A stretch of DNA of 64,000 nucleotides from Cyclospora cayetanensis (taxonomy: Eukaryota; Apicomplexa; Conoidasida; Eucoccidiorida; Eimeriidae). The stretch covers positions 98,292 through 162,291 of the forward strand of contig NW_020312761.1 of NCBI RefSeq assembly GCF_002999335.1, in the 5' to 3' direction. Shown here one piece after another: positions 24,630 to 36,200 of this stretch. Both the position numbers and the translations under genes were made by a program. Under the pieces are notes generated by a model that saw nothing but the letters and a program-made list of their open reading frames with translations, did not search any database and was not told the DNA's origin. Each line of letters opens with the position of its first letter. Positions within the stretch are counted from its first letter, which is position 1.

Positions 24630-26038
24630 AGCCGTCGTTGCACACGGCAAGGGCCCCGCGTAGGCGCCTTCATGCACTGGAGCGCCTAATGCATACACGC
24701 ATACATACATACATGTACATATACACACGCGAAATGCATTTGTTAGAGCCTGTGTAGTGCGTGGCTGCAACATTGAGCTAGGTGGCGTGTGCTTGGTGGG
24801 CCCTCCCTCCCCCCCCTTGCCCCCCCGTTTGCTGCCATTGTTGCAGCAGGTTAAAACCTCCTTCGGAGGAAAAAGACTTGACTATGCGACACACTGGGAA
24901 GGCAAGGCTGTGCGAAACACTTTCTAGCTACACACGGACAGAGAGGCAGAGGCAGCTAGAGCTCTATTCACTCGCAAGAAAAGCAGTAGAAGCAGCAGGA
25001 CTAACAGCACTAGCAACTGTGGCAGTAGCACCGCTGACAAACCAGGAGAGCCATCGTGAGGCGGATAGGGGGCTGTAATATACCCGTGGAGGGGTGGCAC
25101 CCCACCCCCTATGGGTATATAACTTTCGGGGGCGCCGGTGGGCTGCATCTTTCAAACTGAGAGAAACTGGAAAGCAGAAAAGGGACAAGGGAAAGAGCCG
25201 AGTTATGAGAGGAAGGGACGAGGCTACAAAGATTGGGCAGCAGCGCTGGAGAGCTTCTAGAGTGGCGAAAGAATGCTGAAAAAACGAGGAGAGAGCTATG
25301 CGTAACGGAGAAAATGCGCTGCTTTCCCCGTGCACCGGAATGAGTGCTGCCTGCTGCGGCGTTTCGGCGCATTGAGTGCTGCTGTGTCCTGTGCGCCCTT
25401 TGGTGACCTTTGGCCTTTCTCTTGAGTGCTCGTTATCTCGCAGAAGATGCGAGAGAGAGGACACGTTCATTGGGCAGAGGGTGAAAGATTTAGGAGCATG
25501 AGGCCTGCTGCACCTTCGCTTACAGCTCGATAAGCCCCCTTCCCACGTGAAAAGAAGTCTGCAGTTCCGTCGCTCCCTGCACATGCAAAGACGCGCTTTA
25601 TTTTTGGAGGGGTGTGGCGAAAGAACTTACACTTTGCCCGCGGAGAACCGAGGTGTGAGGAACACCTGGAAATGCCGCTGCAGCGGTCGGCTGCGACTTC
25701 TCCTGTGCGTTGTGCAGCACGGAGCACGAGACAACAAATTCCCGTAACTCCCCTTGAATATAATCAAAAGAAGAGAAATCGAAGAACAAAAGCAAACATG
25801 GACGATTCCGCCTTTTACGGTAAAGGGGCTTCGTGTCGGCTGCGCCTCAGGAGGACCACAGGCACAGCAGTCGCTAGCACCAGACAGACGAAAGATGGAC
25901 GGTTTCGGACCAAGATTACCTTGGTTTCCCACAGGAAAATTAAAATAAAAGAGTTTTCATTCCTTCTGATATCAAGTGTGCGCTGAATGAGGGCTGGTGG
26001 AGTAGGCATCTTTATTATCTCACTCCCTGCACACTCGG
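24630..26038. other. Upstream region of CTL gene; possible minus-strand exon, otherwise no assigned gene
   Basis: Contains a short CATACATA tract (24685-24730), a C-rich patch (24805-24830) and a hairpin near 25100. A minus-strand stretch at about 25770-25635 reads LREFVVSCSVLHNAQ and ends at a strong donor (GTAAGT). It may be an exon of an unassigned gene or a 5' leader exon. I could not connect it. Confidence 0.35.
25078..25120. repeat. Interrupted inverted repeat (hairpin)
   Basis: Outer arms ATATACCC (25078-25085) and GGGTATAT (25113-25120) are perfect complements. Inner arms GGGGTGG (25091-25097) and CCACCCC (25102-25108) also pair, with a 4-nt loop. Confidence 0.7.
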
Positions 26039-29000
26039 GTGTACGTCCACATTGAAACATGCAAGAATGATGGCAAAAAGGGCTGCCTTCTCGACATCAA
26101 ACAAAGCTCTTCTACGGCCAAGAACGACCTGCTGAAGGGCTTTATCGCTAGGACGACGAGCAAACTGCCTTTTTGTTCCCGCATGTACTTTAATGCTGCC
26201 ACGTCCCTTCGCAGTCCCTCAGTCCAAGTAAAGTTAGTAGAGGCAGCAGCATCAAATATTCACACTTCTCCCAAAGCTCCAAAATCTGTGCTTATCAGGG
26301 GAGTGCCGAGGTGGTAAACCCGCGGCAGCTACGGGATTGTATATGCCCCAGTTCGACTATAGCAGATGCTGCAGGTGGATATGGCAGGAGGGCGGCGGGG
26401 GCCACCCTGCAAATGCCTTCAGTCATTGAGCATGCCATGAACATAGAGTCAGTGCTGCTGCATGATCCCCTTGGGCAGCAGGCACTAGAGCGCACATGGC
26501 CGGGTCCTGTAGCGCTGGAGTGGGCTAGTGTACTAAAACACTTTCCACTATGCCAGTAATACTTAACTATGTATAGTTGAAGGCTAACTATCGGCGTTTG
26601 GCTGTTAATTCACCTTACTTATTGCCGGGTGGCGGTAGATCAATTGAAGCAAACGCAGCTTTGTGTGTGTGTGCGCTGGACGCTATGTGCAACGAGCTGC
26701 GAATAATGGGAATGCTTATACGTGGAACAACGCGATTTCTCTCGCTCGTCCTTGGTTTCCATTGACGAGCGCCTTTCTGATCCATGTGTGGATCTGGTGA
26801 CCTAGAGTCAGCGGCCACCTTTGCAGCGGAGCGACGTAGAATGCAGCTTGCTAGTCCAGGCGAGTGCATGCTTAAGCCTCAACAAAAAGAGCAGAATTAT
26901 AACACACCTTAGCTATGTGTGTGCCTTAGTCTAGAAATTCGGTTCGGATGGATCGTAAGGCTTTACGAGGCGCACCATAAGGTGACCCAACAATGTAGTT
27001 TGCGGTCAGTAGCCTACGAACATTTGCTATTTTTCATGACTCAGTTCTCGTTCTCTATTGATTAACCCAAGAGCTGAAAGTGTCACAGAGCTACCATTGT
27101 GCGATCAATGATATGTGCAACTAGGTGCTAAGGCTCGAAAACCTTAGAGAGTGCAACAATGCGCACCCTACTAGCCCCTCTCCCTCGCCCATAGAACTCC
27201 CTAGGGGAGAGGTTAGGGAACAGCAACAGTTCTTTTGGGAAACACGCGATGACTTCCTAGTAAGTTTTTGTTCAGTCGGTAAAACAGTGTCCCCCTACAG
27301 AGGCCGTAGATGAAGCATAAATCCCAACTGTGTGCAATAATCACTCAAGTAAAATAGAAGGGAAGAATGAGACACAGTCACGAATGAGCAGGGGTACAAC
27401 AGAGGCAGTGCCACGGTTCGTTGTAGCAAAGCGCTAAAATATGCGAGCCTGCTGGTACGAGAAAACAGTAGACAAACAAACTTGTAAACGAAATCAAACT
27501 ACACACTATTTCAGCGGAGCCCTTACACCGTAAAAGCAAAATCTGCACGCTGATACCGCCGGTACATGCAACCTAGTCTATTTCAAGACCCCCAGAAGCC
27601 TTTCTAAAACAATATGAAGACAGCATACATACGGGTACCTACGAATAGACCCCAATGTAAAGAAAACATCAATAATATAAACCGGGAACTGTTCAGGCAA
27701 AACTCATAGATGAAAGTAGCTATCTGGGCAGAGCAAGCGCTGGAAGATGACACTTACTAAGGGGCGCGATAAAGACTGGCCACGACGATTAGTGTTGAGG
27801 GTAGAGCCAAAAGCTGGTCTGCAGCCAATGAAGCCCGCAGTTGCTAACCCAGGAATTCGGGTTAGCAAGGGGTAGGCGAGAATCCTGGTGTACTATAGGT
27901 TCTTCTAAGCACAAGTAAGACCACCAAGCCACTTATATAAATTTTTGTGAGCATACGGTAGCAAAGCATGCAGAAAAACGGGCGGTTGGTGAGCCTCGTG
28001 CGCTCTTACTAGCTTCAGATCCCAATTCGCTATTACACTGCTGGGAAATGTGTAAGGCCTCCAGGGATAACTTAAGCATGAGTGGGTGACCTCCCAAGCC
28101 ATTTCAGACCTAAAGTTAGGGATAAAAGGGACATCTTTACTGAGTCAGTTGACGTAGACGTAGATGCTATCCTGACCCTGGACCACCTACACTCTAACAG
28201 TGAAGTCCAAAGTCAGGTGCTTCCGAATCCGCTCAGGAATCGGAAGAATTTGCAAGATGCTGGGCGTAAAAAATTTTCGGGGCTTCAGCCACTGAAGTTC
28301 GGACCTAACAGTGCATGCTCCTCTGCCGCGTAACCTGCAATGTGCCACCACAAGGACCCTGCTAGCTTTTCCATTCTAGCATGAATTCTACTGTATCCAA
28401 AACGTGCATAATGATGTGCGTTTGCGCAAAAGAGAACTGCAGAGCGAAGTCGGACTCTACAAGCAGCGGAGTCCCTGCCCTGCGTTAAACCACACCAGGC
28501 CATCCAGAAAGTGGTGGTGCTTCGCGCGTTTGCTCTTGTGGGTTTTGGCAAATGTTGTAGGGGATGTGTGGGTTTCAGCACCCCACGTCTCAAACAAAAT
28601 GGCTGAAGGTCGTGAATAACCAAAGACAAGAGTGGGTGCGCAGCACAGCAGCAAACTGCTGGGGCGTCGCCGGAGAGCGTCGGCAACCGCATCGTCGATT
28701 CTCCTAAAGTACTTCACCATAAAGTCATACTGCAGGAGGCCTCCGTGAGAGCGGACAGCTCTCCACTCAAGAAAGGCATAAAAACTTTTTGTTAGGCACA
28801 TCAAAAACTGAAGATCGGATTGAGCAGGAACGTGCCAATATGAATAATGCTGGCGTTTTTTGCACTCCCCAACACACCGCAGCCTTCCTTTTCGCGCACT
28901 GGTTTCCCCTGCTTGATATCGGTAGAGCGCTGACAGTAGCAGGCAATAAATAACCCCTTTGCGGAGCCCGTAGCCTGTCGAGAGAGAATGGCGCTCTCCA

Positions 29001-31832
29001 CCTCGTCATAGTTTTGCATCCTTAGGAAGACTGACACTCAAATTCGGGCAGCACAAGGACCGGAGAAGTTGTAAGGCGACCGATAAGCGTCATTGCTCAT
29101 GCATCAGCCTCCTCTGCCTAGATTTTAGGCTACACCTCATGAAATAGGGTACTCGACGGAGCACCGGCCCGAGCAAATTGAGGGATGAAATGTAGGTGAG
29201 AAGATGCATGCACTTCGAGCTTTCCCAACGTCCTTACGGGTGCTTGAAGGTGAAGACCACACCCTAATTGCTCCAATTTTTGCTGGATATGGTTCGATCG
29301 CAACACAATATCTCATAAACACAAATATTCCCATGAGTCCAAACACTTGCATGGCTTCGCATACCACTCCTTCTTCACAACAGCCATAGAGCATGCCGTA
29401 GATGCTGTAGATAATTTTGAAGGCTGCGGCTCAATACTGTGGCTCTCCATGTAAAAAACCAAACGTTCTCCTCAAGGCCCTTGAAGCCTCATTTAAATTT
29501 CGGCCTCAGTCCAGCTGGGGCATTGAAGAGCCGACAAGGCACAAAGGTATACTCGAGACTGCGAGCGCAGCAGTTTTGAGCATGTTAGCAAGGTGAATGG
29601 GGATGGGCGAAGTAATATGTTGAATAATGTATTGATCCGTGTAGCGCAGGCAACTCGTCAATATGAGGCATTGGGACCTTTTGCTTTGTCGTAATCCCGT
29701 TCAGGGGCTAAAAGCTAAAGGGAATGCTCTAGTGTTCGCCTGCTCCTGCAGGAACACCGAGTTAAACCTAAAATCGCCGGTCGATTCCTACCCTTAGCCT
29801 GTTTTCGATTGATCATGCGCCTGCTGCTTAATCTAACGTTCATGCAGTGGGGAATATTCTTACCTCTGGAAATAAGAGGAGGCCCACTCGAGAGTTACCT
29901 CTAATAGGTTTCGTGCACACTCAGCAGATGGCCCGCCTGCTAGCAGCTCGTCAGTTTTGCACAATTGAGAGCTGCTGCTTATTTGCCTGCTATATTCCTT
30001 CGCTGATCGTTCGTACTAATTCTTCAGTAAAAAAGAAATTGCAGAGCCAATGAGGCTGGATGCATGCTCAGAATTGTCTTCTCTCACTGCCCTAATAAGC
30101 CGCCCGCAGGTTGACTCTGCCCCGCTAGACTGGTGGAGCAACCCTACCTCGAGCAGCACAAAGGATATCAGTGTTGTCGGAGAGACCAGAATTCGGTTCT
30201 TCGTAGCACTTGCTGACACGCTATTGCTCCACAGCACGTAGCGTGTGGCCGCACGCGCTCCTTCCACTGGGTAAGCCATGGCATGCGTCAGATTACGCAG
30301 CATAAAAGCCACAGACGATGTTGTAGACCCTATTTCCAGTCAAAGTAGCATTTAGTTGCCACAGCCGTGTAGATCCTTGTGTTATGCTGACCGTCAGTAA
30401 GCCTGAGTCTTAGGAACGGCCTACCAAGTGAATGGGCAGAGAGCTCGGTTACGCCGTGTCCTCGGACAACAAAATCACTCTACATCCAGTGTCAGGTAAT
30501 TCCAGATTTTTTGAATATCACTATCAGCTGCATAAATGCACAATTTTTTTTGGGTCCCTAACAGCGGCTCTATCCTCTGTAGCCTCCTTCGCTAAGCCGC
30601 AGAGTTTTCTTAGGGGCTTTCCTTGTCCGTGATCTGCCTTCTTTGTCCTCTTCCTTCTACTTACTTCCTCTGCATTCAATATCGTTTTAAATGTACTTTG
30701 GATTTTGCATGCGCCTGTCCTTATGACTTATATGACCCTAGCAGGTGCGTTGTTGGGGGACTGTATGGGCTGCTGGGCAGCGCGGGTCCCTGGGGCTCTT
30801 TCTGTTCAGCGTAGACTGTAGCCTTGGGCTGGCTGAGACTTCATATATAGGCCCCAAATGATGGCGTGTATCCGTTTGACCACAGACGCAAAAAGGTACC
30901 CTCATTCGCTTCAAAAGCTCCAAGTAATCCATCGCTTGGTGAAGCTCCACGGCCGCTTGTTTATCAGTGAGTTGCCCATGTTGTGACTACACCTAAAACT
31001 TTGGGTAAACCTAAGGTAACGACTGATAAAGCAGCTGATATTCTACGTTGTGGACTTCGTGAACCAAAGTCTTATGGCTCTTGACTTGCGATCCATTTAT
31101 AGATTCCTCTGCTCTAGCTTTCTCAAATTTCCCAGAGCTAGTTGCGGGGCCGATCTCAGCACAAACCAATGGGTCGAGACTTGTAGAAAGGCTTGAAGTG
31201 CAATAATTCTTGCACTAATACGGCTTATGATACATCAATAGAGCCATTCTCGAAATGGGCTTTCCTCCAATTTGCAGGTCACAAGATATACTCGCTTCTC
31301 TTTCATACGGTCTAAAATGCGAGGTATATCCTCAGCTTGCCGATAACGTTTCGAGTATTTGCCCATCCTTACACCTGTCACACTATTCTGGTCGGCATAC
31401 CCTTAGCAATGCATGCACCAACATTTTTCGGCTCACAGTTCGTGCATTTCTCCATGCTGCAGAGATACTATATTCGCATCATCTTGCGGGCTGGCTGTTG
31501 CCGCCGACCCCCGCATGGGCTACAGTCCGCTTCCACCCCGATAGGGTCCTTCTGCGGACTGCTGCCCAAAATAGAGTAATGAACTTTCAAATAATTTTGT
31601 CGGAGCTATACAAATGTTCAGGGGAAATGTGGAATCCCACTTCTTCGACATTTAGCAGACGAGCGGCGAAAAAGTGCATCGAATCATGGGGTGCTACCGC
31701 CACCCTGTTCTAGGTCTCCGTTATGAGACGCTCTACTCCAGACTCGAAACAATACAAAGAAAAATTTCTTCAGTGCTTTCAAGAAGAGCTCCTGCATCCC
31801 CCTACCCTTTATTCCCAGAATTGCCGATGTGA
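26039..31832 (+). CDS. Unidentified multi-exon protein in AT-rich DNA (5' half unresolved)
   Basis: No family recognised. Exons I trust most are 27125-27259 (LENLRECNNAHP, donor GTAAGT), 28019-28051, about 28108-28220 (DKRDIFTESVDVDVDAILTL, donor GTGCTT), 30415-30495 (PSEWAESSVTPCP), 31278-31323, 31463-31575 and 31656-31832 (TGA). The last three join in phase, and the final exon ends with Arg/Leu/Ser-rich helix then SPYPLFPELPM. Other plus-strand stretches that look coding are 26039-26317, about 26425-26559, about 26631-26760 and about 28556-28610. Some of these regions also have protein-like open frames on the minus strand (27905-28055, 28600-28800, 30150-30330), so strand assignment for the middle is not secure and two genes could be mixed here. 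Confidence 0.42.
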
Positions 31833-33236
31833 GGAAAGACGTACTGTGCGTGCGCTAGCGGCTATGTATAGCTAGCTGTGTATGCTCAGAGGGCAGCTAG
31901 GGTGCACATAGCCGCAGCATTAAAACGTCCGCTCATCCACAGCTCGTTGCGCATAGCACTTAGCCCGCATGCGCGCAGCCTTGCCCGAAGCCAAAAGTTC
32001 TCTGCAATATAAAAGATGTATGAACAGGCAACTCATCAGGCGTTTTTCTAATTAGCCTCTGATTGTATATAAGCAATGTATTAGAAAGGGTTTAAATGAG
32101 TGCACGTAAACTTGGGCATCTAAAGAACGGAGCGTGCTGACGTTTCACTGCAATAACCTGCACTTACAAGCAGACACCAAGAAGACGATACACTCAACCT
32201 ATGCTCCATCAAATCCAACCTGTGCAGTAGAAAGCGTCGAAGTGTACCACTCGGTCCAGTATACTGGGACTCTAGCGCCTCGAACCTAATTTCTGAGGCT
32301 TCAATAGCGAGTTTACGCACTAAGCCCTAGAGGTTTCCTATGAAACTGAGATAATTTTTGCGCGTGCTTTCAACTACTTCGTCTGCACAGACGATACAAA
32401 GCAGAGCGCAGTGAGAAAGCGCCTCTACCCTGCTTATGAAGAAACAGCATTCCGAGTTGCAGCACTTCCTTGGCAATGCCTTAACAGACCTCTCTTCTCT
32501 CTGACAAGCCTGCAGATATTTCTAGAAGCCCAAACTTGGGGTATTGATGGCACTCCTGGTATTGCACTCTGTTTTTTCCGTGCAGTTCCCCCCAGCGCTT
32601 CTCTCGGCTCCCCTCCCCTGCCTGGCGGGGAAGGACGGAGATACGCCTGCCAATAGAAACCATGTGCCCCGCCCGTGCCATTGAAGTCAACGGTTTCTAC
32701 CTTGTGCAAATTTGTGTAAAAGGTTTAAAAACAAAAGCCGACGACGTGTTCTAGCGCGCAGCGCGAGAGGGCCCAGGTGGTTTGTGGGGGGAGGAGAGGC
32801 TTCCTGCGCAGCATTCGTTGACGGTGTCTGTAGCCTCACGCATTAACCCTTGGTGCCTAAGCATGTTGCATGGTCTCTGTTGTCCATCTGAATAATAAAT
32901 ACCTCGGAAAAAGAGACACGGGCTCGGCGGCAGCGCTACCGGAGAGTGTGCAGCTGCAGCACCAACAGAAGCTGCAACAACGGTAGAAGATACCACGGGG
33001 TGAAGAAGCCGTGGCACAGCCGCAGTGCAGCGCTTCGCCTTCCCTCCCCACCTTCATCTCTACGGCAATTTGTTTCGAGAGTTCAGGGTCTGTAGGGTAG
33101 AGTGCTGTTCAGCCTCAGTTTCCTCGTGGACCGTGGCACTTGAGAAGCGCCCGTTCCCTTGCTCGCGGGCTTTGGCTTGAGGGTTGGTCGTTTTCAGTTT
33201 ATTTAGGACGTGTCAGAGGCTTCCTTGAGCAGGAAA
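31833..33236. other. Intergenic or unassigned DNA upstream of Hsp110
   Basis: Two short plus-strand stretches after CAG acceptors look coding (about 32214-32315, VPLGPVYWDSSAS; about 32393-32510, RKRLYPAYEETAFRV). A minus-strand frame in 32315-32225 is open as well. None joins a neighbour in phase. 32720-33236 is the likely promoter and 5' UTR of the Hsp110 gene, and I see no exon there. Confidence 0.35.
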
Positions 33237-36200
33237 ATGGCGGTCTTGGGGATTGACATCGGCACGCAAAGCAGCGTGCTCGCCACTATTCATAAAGGGT
33301 CTGTCTCAGTGGTTCGAACGGAATTGGCGGACAGGTTGACACCTTCGTTAGTTCTCTTTGCCCAGGGGCACCGCCTCATGGGTGATCATGCTGCACCTCT
33401 GGTAAGCTGGCGATCATGCTGCACTGGCTTCGGGTGGAAAAGGCTGCTTTCTGCACCTGAATCTGCCCGTCCTGCAGGGGTTGAAGATCCATGCCTCGTC
33501 TGAACCGACCAGAAACGCGCTCTGTATCAGAGCGCGTTTCTGCACCGCCCGTTACGTCATTGAGAGATGGTGTTTTGGCCTGTGGCGGCACCCTCTGGGC
33601 TTTTTGGGAGGGGACGGACGGTGAAAGCAGAGGCGTGATGGTTGTTTTGAAACGCGCGTTGCACAGAGATCAGTAGCGCTCGAGGGGCAATAGGAATCGC
33701 ATATGAGGGGAGGAGAGGAGAGAGAGGGAGACCAATGACTCGTGCATGCAGACTTGTGTTCTAGAGAAGGTCTTTTCTCATGAGCTCGCCTAAGTGCTCG
33801 TGTTTCAAATGCGGGCTTGTGTGGGACTAAAACGTCAAGTTGGCTTTTTGTTGCACCCTGTGCTATCCAACGCGCATACTCAGCGCTGCAAAAGGCATCG
33901 CGTTTCCAATGCGTCATCGCATGCATTCTTTGGGATGTCGAAACTTTTTGCGATTTTTTGCATCCATGTTGCAGGTGAGAAGTCAGGCGAAGGCCTGCTG
34001 CCGTGGTTTCAAGAACCTTTTGGGTGAGGCGTTTTCTGGATCGTCGCGCGTCGAACGAGAGAGGATGTTTCAACTCGCGGAAATTGCGGAGGCTCCTGGG
34101 GGTGTCGCTGGCTTCAAAGTCGGTTTCTTCGGCTTTCAACGCCGATTTAGAGCAGGCTTGCTGTTGCCTATCCTCCCCATGGTTTCCTTGCACCCCATCG
34201 GGAAGACTCGCACTCGAAGACGCTATGTAGTGGCGTTCATCTTTTTTGAAAGGGGAAACACCGTGCATGCAGATGTGCATAGAGCTGCGGCTTTCCGCAC
34301 CTGCCTGCATTCGAGCCAAGTGCCCAGCTCTGGGGGTGGTGTTGCCCCTTTTCAGCTCTCTTTTTCCTCGTGTTTCGCCTTTGAACTGTGCGATCACTGA
34401 CTCGGTGTTGCTGAGTGTTGGTGTACTGGGTGCTGTCTGGCTGGCCCTCCTTTTGGTTGAAGGACATGTACGTCGGTAGCTGTATGCATAACTGTATATG
34501 TTTATATGTATGTATGAATGTAGGTATGGACGTAGGTGTATGGACAGCCTAGCAGTGCGTTGTCGGTGGGCGCTCGTGGTGTGCTGCTGCCGCAGGTAAT
34601 GGTGGGAGATGCCGAGGAAGTCATCTCTGCCACTCGTGTCTGCGCCGCCCTTTTAACCAAACTCAAACAGGTGGCGGAGGTTTCCACACAGCGACCTGTA
34701 GGGGAGGTTGTAATTGCCTGTCCTGCATGGTTTCGAGAGGCGAATCGAGAGGCTCTCCTTGATGCTGCGCAAATTGCTGGTCTTCCTTGCCTCCGGATTA
34801 TTAGTGACATGACTGCAAGTAAGCCTCCCTGTTCACGGGTTCGAAAAAGAGGCGCTTATCAAGCCAGGGCCAGTAGGTGTATGCGTGAATGTATGTGTGT
34901 ATGTATGTATGTATGTGTGAGTGAATGTATGTATGTATATGTGAGTGTATGTATATATGTATGTGTGAGTGTATGTATGCATGTATATATGTATGTGTGA
35001 GTGTATGTATGCATGTATATACGTATGTGTGAGTGTATGTATATATGTATATGTGAGTGTATGTATATATGTATGTGTCAGTGTATGTATGCATGTATAT
35101 ATGTATGTGTGAGTGTATGTATGCATGTATATATGTATGTGTGAGTGTATGTATGTATATATGTATGTGTGAGTGTATGTATATATGTATGTGTGAGTGT
35201 ATGTATGTATATATGTATGTGTGAGTGTATGTATGTATGCATGTATAGATGTATGTGATCTATGTATATATGCGTACGTGAATCTATGTATGTGTGTACA
35301 CCTGCATATATTTTGTATGAATGCATGGAAACATGTATATGTTATGCATGTATGGGCGAATGTATGTTCATATATGCATGCGCGTGTGTGTGTATGTTAA
35401 CATTTGTGTAAGTACGTTACGGGGAGGGGGGGACTCGACAGAAGGCGAAGCGGTGGTGTGCTGCTCATGAGCATTTCTGGCATGCGTTGCTGCTGCTTGG
35501 GGCACTTCTTTCTTTGTTGCAGCTGCATTGGATTATGGCCTTTATCGTCGCCAGCACTTCTCGGATGCAAAGACGATCGTGGCGTTTGTGTCAATTGGTC
35601 ATTCGACGGCGTCAGTGTGTATTTCGTCTTTCACCTCCTCTGGAGCCGAGGTTCTCGCTCAAGTTTCGAATCCTGATTTGGGAGGAAGAGACATGGATCT
35701 ATTAATTGCAGAGCATTTTGCAAAAGCATTTGAAAAGAAGCATGGCATGAATCCTATGACAAACGTCAAAGCGAAGCTCAAGTGAGTAGACACACGGGAA
35801 GCTGCCAGGGGCCCCCTTTTGCACTTTGAGGTTACGCGTCTGAAGTGGAGAACGTTGGGAGGGAGCACGAAGGGAAGGTGTTAATGAGAGATGAGTGTAG
35901 GAGAAGAATGGTGGGGGAGGTGTTAATGAGAGATGAGTGTAGGAGAAGAATGGTGGGGGAGGTGAAAATAAGAGATGAGTGTAGGAGAAGAATGGTGGGG
36001 AAGGTGTTAATGAGAGATGAGTGTAAGAGATGAGTGGTGGGGAAGGTATAAATAGGAGGTCGGTGGGGGGAAGGTGTAATACGATTCTCGCCATACACGG
36101 GCGCTCTGTTGTGTGCCAAGTTTTGAATCGGGCACTTGAGAAGTTCATAGTAATGGGATATGGATGTGGTTGGATAGTGGTCTGTTGCTCTTGTCGATAG

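Noticed and set aside
26020..26330. Minus-strand reading with glycosyltransferase-like GTPLISTDFGALGE, then an in-frame TGA, then FTWTEGLRRDVAALK
   Set aside because: It would need a stop-codon read-through or a selenocysteine. The plus strand is open across the same stretch without a stop and neighbours plus-strand exons, so I treat the minus reading as a likely shadow, with some doubt.
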